A DNA stretch of 64,000 nucleotides from Bacteroidota bacterium (GCA_018267275.1 JAFDYV010000011.1:147225-211224); one strand, 5' to 3'; positions 37,403-47,464 are shown, counted from the first letter of the stretch. Numbers and translations: made by a program. The notes: generated by a model not told the origin, from the letters alone.

Positions 37403-38881
37403 CTAAAACTGAAAATAAATAAACGGTTGAATATCTGCCGATTTCGTTTGCATCACCAGCACGATGACTAAAACGATGAAGGCAGCTTTGCCAACAAGTG
37501 GTAGTTTGGTGAGGAGTTCTTGACTTTTTTCTTCCCAATTGACTGGCACAAAATGCAGTACATACCCGATGACCATTAAAGCAACCACCGCTGGGTAGCC
37601 TGCAATCAAATCAAAAAGTAGTGTAGGCTTTAGGTGGTAGAGTATTTGATACAGCATTTGCCCGGCCAATTCCATGTTTTCTGCCCTGAAGAAAATCCAG
37701 CAAAAGCAAACGAAATGAAATGTGAGGATCACACCTATTACCTGCAGAATTGCCGCGGACCACCGTGGTGCCTTGATGCGTAAGGAAAGGAAGTACTTGT
37801 GGGTAGCCAAGGCAAACCCATGCAGCGCGCCCCATAAAATGAATCGGCCAGAGGCGCCATGCCACAGCCCGCCAAGCACCATGGTAATGATGAGGTTTAA
37901 GTACGTGCGAAAAATTCCTTTTCTATTTCCGCCCAACGAGATATAGAGATAGTCCTTTAACCAGGTAGAAAGTGATATGTGCCACCTGCGCCAAAAATCG
38001 GTGATGTTGGGTGCCTGGTAGGGCGACCTAAAATTTTCGTTGAAATGAAAACCGAGCAACAACGCAATGCCAATGGCCATATCTGAATAACCAGAGAAGT
38101 CGCAGTAGATTTGTAATGCGTATCCGTACAAGCCGAACAAATTCTCTAATCCAGAATACAGCGAGGGTGCGTCAAAAACACGGTCTACAAAGTTTAGGCT
38201 AATGTAGTTAGAGATCACAGCTTTCTTAAACAGTCCTGTGCCGATGAGATAAACACCTCGTCCAAGCATAGCTTGCGTGACCAGCGTGGGGCGGTGAATT
38301 TGGGGCAGAAAATCGGACGCGCGCACAATAGGTCCTGCTACCAACTGCGGAAAAAATGATACAAAAAATGCATAGTCCAACAAGCTGTTTACGGGCTTCA
38401 GCTGCCTACGATACACATCGATGGTATAGCTCATGGATTGGAATGTGAAGAACGAAATACCTACCGGCAAAAAAATGTCGAGGTGATGAAACGTGACGCC
38501 TGTAGAAGTAGTGATGAGTTCGAACAGGAAGTTGGTGTATTTGAAGTAGCCCAGCACGCCCAAGTTGGCTATCAACGACAAAATCAACAATGCCTTGCGC
38601 TTGAACGCATCACGTTGTTGGTCAATCCAAGCTGCCAATTGAAAGTCAACACCGGTAGTGGCAAGCAGCAGCAAAAAATACCATCCACTTGATTTATAGT
38701 AAAAGTAGATGGAGAATAGCGTTACATAAATGATTTTGACCCGATTGCTTTTTTGCAACAGTGCATATCCGATGATAAAGAATGCAAATAGGAATAAGAA
38801 GAACCCGCTGTTGAAAATCATGGGTTCCGTGGCGTGATACACGAATTGCTCCAACAGCTTATGGATGTCGATATTGAACAT
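37403..38881 (-). CDS. MBOAT family O-acyltransferase (AlgI-like)
   Basis: A 492-residue polytopic membrane protein that moves acyl groups across the membrane to an exported polymer. AlgI-type motifs: QIYCDFSGYSDMAIG near 257-271, FWRRWHISLSTWLKDYLY with H301, and GGLWHGASGRF with the probable catalytic H341. It overlaps the SGNH gene before it by 23 bases and forms an operon with two SGNH hydrolases, the usual partners that hand acyl groups to polysaccharide. Product and polymer cannot be read from sequence. Confidence 0.93.
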   Translation of the reverse strand: MFNIDIHKLLEQFVYHATEPMIFNSGFFLFLFAFFIIGYALLQKSNRVKIIYVTLFSIYFYYKSSGWYFLLLLATTGVDFQLAAWIDQQRDAFKRKALLILSLIANLGVLGYFKYTNFLFELITTSTGVTFHHLDIFLPVGISFFTFQSMSYTIDVYRRQLKPVNSLLDYAFFVSFFPQLVAGPIVRASDFLPQIHRPTLVTQAMLGRGVYLIGTGLFKKAVISNYISLNFVDRVFDAPSLYSGLENLFGLYGYALQIYCDFSGYSDMAIGIALLLGFHFNENFRSPYQAPNITDFWRRWHISLSTWLKDYLYISLGGNRKGIFRTYLNLIITMVLGGLWHGASGRFILWGALHGFALATHKYFLSLRIKAPRWSAAILQVIGVILTFHFVCFCWIFFRAENMELAGQMLYQILYHLKPTLLFDLIAGYPAVVALMVIGYVLHFVPVNWEEKSQELLTKLPLVGKAAFIVLVIVLVMQTKSADIQPFIYFQF

Positions 38882-40100
38882 ATTCGTTGTATGCTTTGAT
38901 CAATGATTGAAAAAACAACTCGCCCTGCAACGCGTAGCCGGCTTTGGTAAAGTGAACGCCATCTGTTTGGAGCAGTTTGTTCTTTTTCCATTTGTCAGCT
39001 GCATGTTTTCCACCAGCTACCTCGTATAAATCCCAGTAGGCCCAGCCATTTTTTTCGCAAGCGGCAATAATTTTTTTACGCACGATTTCAACGCCCGCGT
39101 TTCTGCGCGTACGTTTTTTGTAAAAGTCAGCGGTGGTCGTAAAAAGGAATTTTGCGTTCGGGTTGTTCTTGCTCAACAACTCCGTAAACTTATTCAACTG
39201 GTCCTCCAATTGAGAATCCACATACGGATATTCGATTGCTTCGTTGGTACCAAGCGACACCACAATCAAATCGGGCTGCAGCACCGTGGTCTGCTTAAAA
39301 AAATGTTGTGCTGCCAAGTAGTGTCTGAACTTTGCTCCGTTGCCACCTACTGAGTGATACAACACGCCATGCCTTTGATTTTCCAGACTCACACCAAACA
39401 ACATGAACTGATTTTGTTTGGGTAGTGGTTGCAGACATTGCAGATCTACTTTATTGACAGCGTAGGGGAGCAACACGGTAGATGCATTTTGAAATCCATC
39501 CGAACTAAACGATCCGACAAATGCTAAATCTTGGTTAACCGAATCACGCAACGATAGGTTGTAGCTAGATGAATCTTTTTGGTAAAACAACGTAACCTTA
39601 TTGAACGCATAGTTTAGTTTGCCTTGGTTGATGGTTCGGATGCTGATTTTTCCATTCGGTTGCACCGTACGCAGCGTCATAGCTCCAATGCCGATTGGCA
39701 AGAGTTTGTCAGTAAAAACAATGCGCTTACTTTCCCATTGCGTGTTGGTAGATGAATAGATGTTAAGTGGTTCATTGGTTCTGCCCACCCTGCCCGGAAA
39801 CACCAACCCTCTGCCCGCATTGCCAAATTCGGTTTGAAGGAGAGAACGAATTTGGTTGGTGAGAAAGTCTGCTTGAATGTGCGAATCACCGATGTGCAGA
39901 ATGCTGATTTTTTGATTCGAATGCTTTTTTTGCTGATAAAGTTTTTCAAAAAATGCAGACAATGAGGTATTGTTCGTGATTTCATTTTTTTCTAATCCGA
40001 GAAAACTGAAATCTGTAATGCGTGCCACTGCAATGGTATCTTGCGCAGCTGCATGAAAGCTAATCGCAAAGATGTAACTAATGAGCAGCCCCTTTCTCAT
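38859..40100 (-). CDS. Exported SGNH/GDSL hydrolase 2
   Basis: A 413-residue protein from ATG 40100 (signal peptide MRKGLLISYIFAISFHAAA). The block I motif is G-D-S-H in LHIGDSHIQADF, with S-L-G-T-N-E as block III and T-D-G-V-H-F carrying the catalytic Asp and His. Proteins of this type act with MBOAT acyltransferases as O-acetyltransferases or esterases on extracellular polysaccharide, like AlgX or DltD. It overlaps both neighbouring operon genes, so expression is almost certainly joint. Confidence 0.88.
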   Translation of the reverse strand: MRKGLLISYIFAISFHAAAQDTIAVARITDFSFLGLEKNEITNNTSLSAFFEKLYQQKKHSNQKISILHIGDSHIQADFLTNQIRSLLQTEFGNAGRGLVFPGRVGRTNEPLNIYSSTNTQWESKRIVFTDKLLPIGIGAMTLRTVQPNGKISIRTINQGKLNYAFNKVTLFYQKDSSSYNLSLRDSVNQDLAFVGSFSSDGFQNASTVLLPYAVNKVDLQCLQPLPKQNQFMLFGVSLENQRHGVLYHSVGGNGAKFRHYLAAQHFFKQTTVLQPDLIVVSLGTNEAIEYPYVDSQLEDQLNKFTELLSKNNPNAKFLFTTTADFYKKRTRRNAGVEIVRKKIIAACEKNGWAYWDLYEVAGGKHAADKWKKNKLLQTDGVHFTKAGYALQGELFFQSLIKAYNEYVQYRHP

Positions 40101-41436
40101 GTCGGTTTCGTTCAAACAAAATTGCATGCGCCATTTTCACGGCTATCTTTCGACCACCCCAGTAGGTGAGATGCGTGTAATCCTTTGCAGCAAGGGCCGG
40201 TTTGGAATCAACGTACTTCACAATGCTATTTTCACCACCCATCGCTTCGTACATATCCCAAAAAGTGATTTTTGTTTTTTCTGCAATTCTGCGCTGCACG
40301 TCCCGCATCAGCGGTATGTCGGGGTGCGTGAGAAACTTGCCGTTTTGATTGGAAGCTCGATCACTTACACCGACCAGCAAAATGCTGGTTTCCGGAAAAA
40401 GTTTTTTGAGGCGATTTACGGTACGCACCATGTTGATCTCGTAACTAGTGAAGTTAGTGGAGTCCGTCAGACTCACTACATTCAGCCCATATTGCAATAC
40501 AATCAAACGGTATTGTTGAAGTGCATTAAACTCAGTGAACATGTTATCGGAAATAAGACTGAAGCCAATTCCTGAATTACCTCGCATGGAGAAGTTATCA
40601 ACAAAAATGCCAGTGGGTGTTTCAAATGAAGCCCCATACAGGTTGAGGCTATCAGCATTGGTAAACATGAACCGTATGCTATTTGCTTTTGATTGCGGAA
40701 CGGTGGCATACTGCACCGATCTTCCCCGTGCAAGGGTGGTTGTGATGCTTAACGTGTCATTCACGATGCACTCCATTGTGCGAGTGGAAGGGGTTTGGTA
40801 AAACAGTCGCATTACTTCAAAGGGCGTTGGTTTTTTTTTTGCCGGCCGATATTCTGCGTAGGCAGCTTCATTAGGCTTGAAGCAATGGCCAGAAAACCCC
40901 AGAGGAAAACGACCATCGCGTTGGCTCACGATAGAATAAGTGTCAATGTTGCCGAAGTCGTGTTGAATGGTGGTTCGAAAGTGGGCGACTTCTGATGCAA
41001 GAGGAACATACCCTACGCCTTTACCCCCAAATAGCAATTGCAGCGTATCGCGGAAGCTCATGGTCAGCAAGTCGCCTTCGATGAATGAGTCTCCGAAAAA
41101 TGCAATGCGAACAGGTTCGTTTCTTGCATACGACAATGATTGCAAAAACCATTTCATGTTGGCGCCTTCACTAAAGTCTTCCAAACAGATCAGTTGAGGT
41201 GCGCATTGAGCTCGTGGTTTTCTTTTTGCTTGAGACTGACTCAGAATAGTGTCTTTTACCGGGGCGCTCGGGCGAATGTCTTGTTTTTTTTCAACCTTCC
41301 GTATATCGCTCAGCAAATCCATTTTCCGAAAGGAAATAGTTTTTCCCGGGCTGGAGGGTATGAAGTAAAGCAAGAGACTGCCGCAAAGCGTGAGCCATGT
41401 TAGCCAGGCCGCTTGGTACAATTTGTTTTTCTCCAT
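40078..41436 (-). CDS. Exported SGNH/GDSL hydrolase 1
   Basis: A 452-residue protein from ATG 41436, which follows the stop of the DUF218 gene after a single base. A transmembrane or signal-anchor segment lies at 10-27. The catalytic block G115-D-S117-F is in FFGDSFIEGDLLT, and the late D-x-x-H is in DYTHLTYWGG. It is a paralogue-like partner of the hydrolase that follows, and both probably work with the MBOAT protein on acylation or deacylation of an envelope polymer. Confidence 0.88.
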   Translation of the reverse strand: MEKNKLYQAAWLTWLTLCGSLLLYFIPSSPGKTISFRKMDLLSDIRKVEKKQDIRPSAPVKDTILSQSQAKRKPRAQCAPQLICLEDFSEGANMKWFLQSLSYARNEPVRIAFFGDSFIEGDLLTMSFRDTLQLLFGGKGVGYVPLASEVAHFRTTIQHDFGNIDTYSIVSQRDGRFPLGFSGHCFKPNEAAYAEYRPAKKKPTPFEVMRLFYQTPSTRTMECIVNDTLSITTTLARGRSVQYATVPQSKANSIRFMFTNADSLNLYGASFETPTGIFVDNFSMRGNSGIGFSLISDNMFTEFNALQQYRLIVLQYGLNVVSLTDSTNFTSYEINMVRTVNRLKKLFPETSILLVGVSDRASNQNGKFLTHPDIPLMRDVQRRIAEKTKITFWDMYEAMGGENSIVKYVDSKPALAAKDYTHLTYWGGRKIAVKMAHAILFERNRHEKGAAH

Positions 41437-41437
41437 G

Positions 41438-42205
41438 CTAAATGTAGCCAGCAATTTTGTAGGCAATCATGCCGACCCACTCGCGCACTAATATTGTCCA
41501 ATAATTGATCGAATCAACCTTTGGAATAAACAGTGCTTCAAAAGAAAAGCGCCTTTTATGCGAGATGAAGTCTGTGCTAAAAGTATCCATCTTCCAACCT
41601 TCATGGGCATAGCAAGCGTCTGACCTGCGCAGGTGGTAGCTTGAGGTGATGAGTAAGCACCTATCGGGTGACGTGCTTTTGCTTAGTATCTTGATTACTT
41701 CAACCGCTGACTCGTGTGTGTTTCTAGATTTGTTTTCAATGACCATGGCTGAATCGGGCACCCCCATCAAGCGAAATGCATCCGCAAGGTAGTCAGCTTC
41801 CTGCTTGGGCACCTCGGTTAACTTTCCGCTGCCACCGGATATCACAATTTTTTTGATTGTCCCAAGCTTGTACAATTGTAGTGTGTGGGTAACACGTTCG
41901 GCACCACGGCCAAAATACACTCTGTCGTCAGGTCCATTGTCAGTGCCGCCAATGCCCGTGAGCACAATTCCAAATTCATAACGCTTTGAAATATCTTGAT
42001 ATGGGGTAGGAGGAACCTCCCACCAAAGTACGATTTCATTGGCGAGAAAATCGTTTGACAAAACAAACAACAAGATGAAAGAAGATATGGCTAACCCTCT
42101 TTTTAACCGTGGGCGCCTCACAAAAAAAGATATCACCAATAGCAGGCAAATTATTACAAATGGCTGCGTTAAGTAGCTCAGCGTCTTAGACAAAAAGAAA
42201 AACAT
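41438..42205 (-). CDS. YdcF/DUF218 family membrane protein
   Basis: A 255-residue protein with two N-terminal transmembrane helices (to about residue 52) and a DUF218 domain: VLTGIGGTDNG, VISGGSGKLTEVPKQEADYL, and KSRNTHESAV, the conserved ribbon around the putative active site. The family includes SanA and ElyC, which act in envelope or undecaprenyl-carrier maintenance. Its position between an exporter and acyltransferase-type genes fits an envelope-polymer role. The gene starts three bases after the ABC transporter stop. Confidence 0.88.
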   Translation of the reverse strand: MFFFLSKTLSYLTQPFVIICLLLVISFFVRRPRLKRGLAISSFILLFVLSNDFLANEIVLWWEVPPTPYQDISKRYEFGIVLTGIGGTDNGPDDRVYFGRGAERVTHTLQLYKLGTIKKIVISGGSGKLTEVPKQEADYLADAFRLMGVPDSAMVIENKSRNTHESAVEVIKILSKSTSPDRCLLITSSYHLRRSDACYAHEGWKMDTFSTDFISHKRRFSFEALFIPKVDSINYWTILVREWVGMIAYKIAGYI

Positions 42206-42208
42206 TTG

Positions 42209-45200
42209 TCACATCCGTTTTTCCAGTGGGTTTGAGATATTGCTCAACTGGTCAATAACCTTGCGCAGGACTTCCCAATAAAGCGCAATCGCCAGTACCA
42301 GCGTCATTGACCAAATGACGCCAAGATTAAACCAAAAAGTGTCAATGTTCTGATTTAAGAAGTGCTTTGCGGGCATGTAAAATTGTGCGTCAAAGTCTAC
42401 CATATGATCGGGGTCTGGATCTTTGTATACCGGATAGATTTTTTGAACCAGCTTTCCTTCCGTTTCGATAATCCGATTTTGTTCCATGGTGTTGCGTACT
42501 AAGTCGGTGATGGCTTCGTTTTGATGAGCATTGCGCTGTTGTTCAAATTCTTTTTCTTTCTCAGGTGTGTTGGTAAGCCGGGCAATTTTATTGTCTTTTT
42601 CTTTGTCGGCTTTATTATATCGGTTTATGTAGAATCTTTTCAAGGTTTCGAGGTAGTTGATTAATGGGATATTCACCGTTGTATCATACCGGTTGATGGT
42701 TAGTTTGTCTAGGTATTGAAATTTTACTTTCGTGATTTTTTCTTCTCTTTCAAGCGTGGTGCGAATCAGGTCAAGTTTTTGTGCTACTTCTTTTTTGATG
42801 CCTGGTTCTTGCGTTTGCCGGTTAAGGTTGATGAAATCTAATCTAGATTCCAACTCGGGAATTAAGTAGATCTTCTTGTAGTCGGCATCAGCCATCGTTT
42901 TGTCATAAACATAAAACTCCTTTTCAAAGGCGTTGTCTTTGTATTGCGCAACCATAGCTGCTTCAAAAGCCCAACGCGAGGCCATCAAATCTCCCACAAG
43001 GGGAACTGTGCTTGTGTTGCCGATAATTGGGTTAAGTTTATCAAACTTTACCACCACGCCACTGAGAATCAACTGTGGTATCAGTAAAATAGGGATCAAG
43101 ATGTAGATAGTAACTGCTGAGTTGAATGCCGATGAGATATTCAGTCCGAGTAGGTTTGCAAAGCACGATGCCGTGAATAGAATTCCCCAGTGGATGAAAA
43201 ACATACCCTGGATTTGCAAAATATAATTCGCCACCAACACAAACAGTGCGGTTTGAATCGCGGAAATCATAAACAAGATTGAAATCTTGGATATAATGTA
43301 ACTGCTGCGAAACAAGTGCAAGAACTTTTCACGCTTCAAAATTTTTCGATCGCGAATAATTTCTTCAGCACTCACGGTAAGCCCCATAAAAAGCGCTACA
43401 ATCACACTCATAAAAAGATGTGCGGGCATATTCAAGTTTTTGCTAAACACGTAACCCGACTTGAATGGATCGTCAACGTTGTAGTACCGAACAATGAAAG
43501 CTAGTATGAACGCAAGCAACGGAGCCTCTAATAAATTGATAAATAAATATTGCTTGTTGCTTAGCTTGGAGAGCACGTCTCTCAACGAAAACAGGTGGGT
43601 TTGCTTGAACCAACTCGGAATACGCAGCGTTGAATGCGGCTGCTCATTGGAGGTCTTGACACTTTTGATCTTGATCTGATCTTTAAATTTTTCATTCCAT
43701 TGTTCCGGTGAAAACTTTCTTTCGCTGGTGGTGTCGCCAAACTCGTTAATTACTTTGGTTTCAATGATATTGAAAATCTGCTCGGGGTTTACGTTTCCGC
43801 AAGCATGACATTCGCCCTGATCACTATTGATGAGATTGATGTTGCGTTTGAAGTAGGTGACGGCATCTACCGGGTTACCGAAATAGATCTGATAGCCACC
43901 AGAATCCAAAATCACCAATTTGTCGAACATCTTAAAAATATCAGACGATGGTTGGTGGATAACTGCAAACACCAACTTGCCCTTTAGGCTCAACTCTTTT
44001 AACAGATCGATGATGTTTTCAGAGTCGCGTGAAGACAGACCAGAGGTAGGTTCGTCAACAAAAAGCACTGCTGGCTCTCGCAACAATTCCAGACCAATGT
44101 TGAGGCGCTTGCGTTGGCCGCCACTGATGGTTTTCTGAAGGGGTGATCCAACTTTCAAATCCTTTGTTTGGGTGAGGCCGAGGTCTTCCAAAGTTTTCAG
44201 GACGAGCGCGTCAATTTCAGATTCGTTTAAGTGACTGAAACAAAGTTTGGCGGCAAAATATAGGTTTTGGTAGACGGTCAAATCTTCAATTAATAAATCG
44301 TCTTGCGGCACAAAACCGATCACACCTTCAATTTTTTCGGGATTTTTATGGATATCGATGCCGTTGATCAATACGCGGCCTTCAAATGGTTTTTCGGTGC
44401 CGTTCAACACGTGCAGCAACGTAGATTTACCCGCACCGCTGGCACCCATTAAGGCAACAAGGTTACCAGATTCGGTATGTACGGTTACCTGACGTAAACC
44501 CAGTTTGCCGGTCTTGAACCGATATGAAATATTTTCTGCTTCAAAACTGGTGCGTGTTTGTTGTGATTTGTTCTTGAACTTGTTCAGTATCTCGCCATAG
44601 TAAACAGCATCAGCTGCGCCCCAGCGCATAATGCTGCCGGTGGCCAACACATTGACGTTGCCAGGTTTTTGGGGTACGCCATTAAGGTAAACATCTGAGT
44701 TGCCAAGGTACCGGAAGAAAAACAGGTTGGTACTTTGTATATGCAATACTGACATAAAGCCATCAAGCTCTTCTCGTTTGATGGTTTTGGTGCGGCTGCC
44801 CGCAATGCCGGTGCTCGAAACGACCAAAATGTTTTCATTGTCGATCGATTCAGGCGTCTTTGAAACGATAAAAGTCTTGATCAAATCAATATCAGTGCTC
44901 GCCACATTAAATGCTTGGCCGATAGACTTGGCGAGGTGTTCTTCTGCTTCCGTAATGCTGCCATCAGCCAAAATCAGGCTCATCAGCTCCAACATCACAA
45001 TGGTTTTTTGCTTGTGATCTACTTCTTGGTTGATTTCGAAGCAAAGCTTATTGATTGATTCTTGATCAATTTTCCCCAACTTATCAGAAGCTTCTTGCGC
45101 ATATTCATCAAACAAATGAAGTTGACTCTGAACAGATTTTTGATTGAGATGATCGGATAGAAACACTTCAATGTACTCGCGTTCTTGCTTGGTTACGGTG

Positions 45201-45259
45201 TCTTCTTTGGCAACTAAAGCAAATAGCTTAATGATGGCTTTTAAAACAGGCTCGCTCAT
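42209..45259 (-). CDS. ABCG-type exporter with TerB-like and FHA-like N-terminal domains
   Basis: A 1016-residue single-chain half transporter. Residues 1-135 resemble a helical TerB/DjlA-like domain (KEDTVTKQEREYIEVFL, LADGSITEAEEHL). Residues 143-225 look FHA-like (SVLHIQSTNLFFFRYLG..VYLNG). The ATPase follows: Walker A GASGAGKST 272-280, signature ISGGQ 378-382, and DEPTSG 402-407. A CHAC motif near 490, then about six transmembrane helices interrupted by a long charged region (about 750-960) before the last helix. Domain order ATPase then membrane is ABCG-like. The substrate is unknown; the following genes suggest an envelope polymer or lipid. A -7 box TATCTTTA lies at 45279-45286. Confidence 0.9.
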   Translation of the reverse strand: MSEPVLKAIIKLFALVAKEDTVTKQEREYIEVFLSDHLNQKSVQSQLHLFDEYAQEASDKLGKIDQESINKLCFEINQEVDHKQKTIVMLELMSLILADGSITEAEEHLAKSIGQAFNVASTDIDLIKTFIVSKTPESIDNENILVVSSTGIAGSRTKTIKREELDGFMSVLHIQSTNLFFFRYLGNSDVYLNGVPQKPGNVNVLATGSIMRWGAADAVYYGEILNKFKNKSQQTRTSFEAENISYRFKTGKLGLRQVTVHTESGNLVALMGASGAGKSTLLHVLNGTEKPFEGRVLINGIDIHKNPEKIEGVIGFVPQDDLLIEDLTVYQNLYFAAKLCFSHLNESEIDALVLKTLEDLGLTQTKDLKVGSPLQKTISGGQRKRLNIGLELLREPAVLFVDEPTSGLSSRDSENIIDLLKELSLKGKLVFAVIHQPSSDIFKMFDKLVILDSGGYQIYFGNPVDAVTYFKRNINLINSDQGECHACGNVNPEQIFNIIETKVINEFGDTTSERKFSPEQWNEKFKDQIKIKSVKTSNEQPHSTLRIPSWFKQTHLFSLRDVLSKLSNKQYLFINLLEAPLLAFILAFIVRYYNVDDPFKSGYVFSKNLNMPAHLFMSVIVALFMGLTVSAEEIIRDRKILKREKFLHLFRSSYIISKISILFMISAIQTALFVLVANYILQIQGMFFIHWGILFTASCFANLLGLNISSAFNSAVTIYILIPILLIPQLILSGVVVKFDKLNPIIGNTSTVPLVGDLMASRWAFEAAMVAQYKDNAFEKEFYVYDKTMADADYKKIYLIPELESRLDFINLNRQTQEPGIKKEVAQKLDLIRTTLEREEKITKVKFQYLDKLTINRYDTTVNIPLINYLETLKRFYINRYNKADKEKDNKIARLTNTPEKEKEFEQQRNAHQNEAITDLVRNTMEQNRIIETEGKLVQKIYPVYKDPDPDHMVDFDAQFYMPAKHFLNQNIDTFWFNLGVIWSMTLVLAIALYWEVLRKVIDQLSNISNPLEKRM

Positions 45260-45278
45260 AGGTTCGGGAATATGCTGT

Positions 45279-45286
45279 TAAAGATA
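45279..45286 (-). promoter_or_regulatory. Possible promoter of the exporter operon
   Basis: On the minus strand TATCTTTA (7 of 8 to TAnnTTTG) with TTTG 22 bases upstream, about 20 bases before the ATG at 45259. Confidence 0.4.
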
Positions 45287-45313
45287 GAAACTTTACTTGG
45301 CATACGGTCAAAA

Positions 45314-45341
45314 AAAAAGGCCGATTTAAATCGGCCTTTTT
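45314..45341. terminator. Intrinsic terminator after the lipoprotein gene
   Basis: AAAAAGGCCGATT - TA - AATCGGCCTTTTT is a perfect palindrome with T tails in both directions, just downstream of the minus-strand gene that ends at 45358. Confidence 0.92.
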
Positions 45342-45357
45342 CAAATTTCGTTGGTAA

Positions 45358-46245
45358 TTATTCCACTATTTCTTTTCGCATTTTGTCAATGATCTTGGTG
45401 ATCTCTACCAAGTTTTTATCAGACAAAACCAAGTCAGAACGGTTATTCTTAATTTGCTCTTGAATGTTCAGCGCTCTGTAGCTCGCCTTCAATGCAGTGA
45501 GGTCAGTTTGAATGGTCGAGATCGGCTCTGCCTGATCAACTGTGCTCAACATGTTAGACAACTCGTCAACCGACTTCTCTTGATTCAAGATCACTTGAAT
45601 AAGCGGTGTTAACACTGCATTTCTGTCGGTTTCTTTCAAAAGATTTTTTGGGTACGTCTTAATCAATCCTGTAGAAATTGATAAGCCTTCCACAAAACTG
45701 CCCGTTACCAACAAAGCGGCTAGCTTATTTCGCTGATCATCCTTCAAATATTTATCTGTTTTCTTAATGGCACCGTCAAGCAGATTTGAAAGTGAGTCAC
45801 GGTTAGAAATGTTTGATTCAAACCGTTTCAATACTTCCGGATCGAATGAACTGATGTTTAAATTATCAGCAAGTTTTTTGGCAGAATTCAAGTAGTCAAT
45901 AGCTTCTTGGGTTTTCTCATAAGAGCTCAAATAACCGATATCAGCAGCGTACACCCCTAGGTTCAATGCGGCTTTTTCGCTGCGAGACAAATATTGATCA
46001 ACCTTCTTGCGGTCATTCAAAAGTGATTGGTTAAACTCGGCACCCGTTGCCTGTAGCAAATACGGAATTTCGGAAGGCGAAGGAATGTTATAGACCACAT
46101 CCTTGATTTGGTCCTTCAATGATTCTTCCGCTTGCTTAAATTCATCTGAGCTTTGGTCGTCTTTCTTGGTCGAAGAGCCGCAAGCCGCTAATAGAGAGGC
46201 AGTTGCTAGGGCAATTAAATAAGTACTAAAACGGGATAGTTTCAT
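45358..46245 (-). CDS. Hypothetical lipoprotein
   Basis: A 295-residue protein from ATG 46245, giving the lipoprotein signal MKLSRFSTYLIALATASLLAACGSS with lipobox LAAC; the frame extends 14 codons upstream, but that would bury the signal. The mature part is helical and charged (EEAKK-type segments such as EESLKDQIKDVVYN, YLSSYEKTQEAIDYLNSAKKL). I do not recognise a family. A strong terminator follows, and the gene stands alone between the ABC operon and the divergent acyltransferase. Confidence 0.8.
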   Translation of the reverse strand: MKLSRFSTYLIALATASLLAACGSSTKKDDQSSDEFKQAEESLKDQIKDVVYNIPSPSEIPYLLQATGAEFNQSLLNDRKKVDQYLSRSEKAALNLGVYAADIGYLSSYEKTQEAIDYLNSAKKLADNLNISSFDPEVLKRFESNISNRDSLSNLLDGAIKKTDKYLKDDQRNKLAALLVTGSFVEGLSISTGLIKTYPKNLLKETDRNAVLTPLIQVILNQEKSVDELSNMLSTVDQAEPISTIQTDLTALKASYRALNIQEQIKNNRSDLVLSDKNLVEITKIIDKMRKEIVE

Positions 46246-46356
46246 GGGTTTAAAGTTTAAGCCTCCAATTTTAGCACATTTTTTCAATCCAATAAACCTT
46301 TGGCCTTTTTATTTTGCCACCAACAGGCGATTTTTAGGACTACTTTAATTTTTGCC

Positions 46357-47454
46357 ATGCGGTTTCACTCGATTGACGTGCTCCGGGGCATCACGGTAAC
46401 GCTCATGATTATCGTGAACTCCCCAGGCAATTACACTACCACTTTTGCGCCTTTGCTGCATGCCGACTGGCATGGCTTTACACCGACAGATTGGGTTTTC
46501 CCCACCTTCTTGTTTGTGGTGGGTAATGCGATGAGCTTCAGTATGGGTAAGTATTTTTCAGCCAGCCCTGGTCAATTCTTTGCAAAAGTGGGTAAGCGGG
46601 CGTTCATCATTTTCTTGCTGGGGTACTTAATGTATTGGTTTCCTTTTTTGCATGAGGTTAACGGAGGGTGGACATTTAAACCAATTGCAGAAACAAGAAT
46701 TTTTGGCGTGCTGCAACGCATTGGGCTATGCTACTTTTTTGCTTCTGTTGTTGTCTATTATGGTAAAGAACGGGGTGCGATATTTTTTTCAATTTTTGCG
46801 CTGCTGGCATATTGGGTTTTTCTGTTGGCGTTGGGTGACCTTACCCTTGCGGGCAATGCGGTGCGCGCGATTGATTTGGCGTTGTGGGGGCCGGCCCATT
46901 TGTACACTGGTGATGGCATTCCCTTTGACCCCGAAGGATTGTTGAGTACGCTGCCTGCAATTGGAAATGTGTTGGGCGGGTACCTGGCGGCACGCTTTGT
47001 TCAGCAACGTGGCGCTCATTGGGAAACGCTCGCAAAATTGCTCATGTCTGGCGTTGTATTAGTAGCGGTCGGGTTAATGTGGAATTGGGGATTCCCGATC
47101 AATAAAAAACTCTGGACAAGTTCATATGCTCTCTATACCATTGGCATCGATATGATGATATTGGCGTTGCTGATCTACGTGGTCGAAATGCTTAAGAAAG
47201 ACAGGTGGACGTATTTCTTTGACGTATTTGGAAAAAACACCCTGTTCATCTATTTGATTTCTGAAATCGGTTTAACAATTATGTGGATTGTGCCAGTTGG
47301 TGGCAAACCATTATACGAATATTTATTCACTCACGTTTGGGCGCCAATCGTTGGAGATTACCTTGGATCGTTTCTCTTCGCCTTCACCTGGATGATGGTA
47401 TGCTGGCTGGTCGGCTATTGGATGGATCAAAAGAAAATCTACATCAAGGTTTAG
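46357..47454 (+). CDS. DUF5009 / HGSNAT-like membrane acyltransferase
   Basis: A 365-residue polytopic membrane protein starting MRFHSIDVLRGITVTLMIIVN, the signature of the DUF1624/DUF5009 and heparan-alpha-glucosaminide N-acetyltransferase superfamily. HADWHGFTPTDWVFPTFLFVVG contains the conserved His and Asp region. The bacterial relatives probably transfer acetyl groups across the membrane to sugars. I chose ATG 46357 because the longer frame (46300) overlaps the divergent gene region and hides this N-terminus. A -7-like AATTTTTG ends two bases before the ATG. Confidence 0.88.
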   Translation: MRFHSIDVLRGITVTLMIIVNSPGNYTTTFAPLLHADWHGFTPTDWVFPTFLFVVGNAMSFSMGKYFSASPGQFFAKVGKRAFIIFLLGYLMYWFPFLHEVNGGWTFKPIAETRIFGVLQRIGLCYFFASVVVYYGKERGAIFFSIFALLAYWVFLLALGDLTLAGNAVRAIDLALWGPAHLYTGDGIPFDPEGLLSTLPAIGNVLGGYLAARFVQQRGAHWETLAKLLMSGVVLVAVGLMWNWGFPINKKLWTSSYALYTIGIDMMILALLIYVVEMLKKDRWTYFFDVFGKNTLFIYLISEIGLTIMWIVPVGGKPLYEYLFTHVWAPIVGDYLGSFLFAFTWMMVCWLVGYWMDQKKIYIKV

Positions 47455-47462
47455 CAACCTTG
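47445..47462. terminator. Weak hairpin between convergent genes
   Basis: CAAGGTT - TAGC - AACCTTG is a perfect 7-bp stem covering the stop codon of the acyltransferase gene. It has no T tail, so termination activity is uncertain. Confidence 0.35.
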
Positions 47463-47464
47463 AA

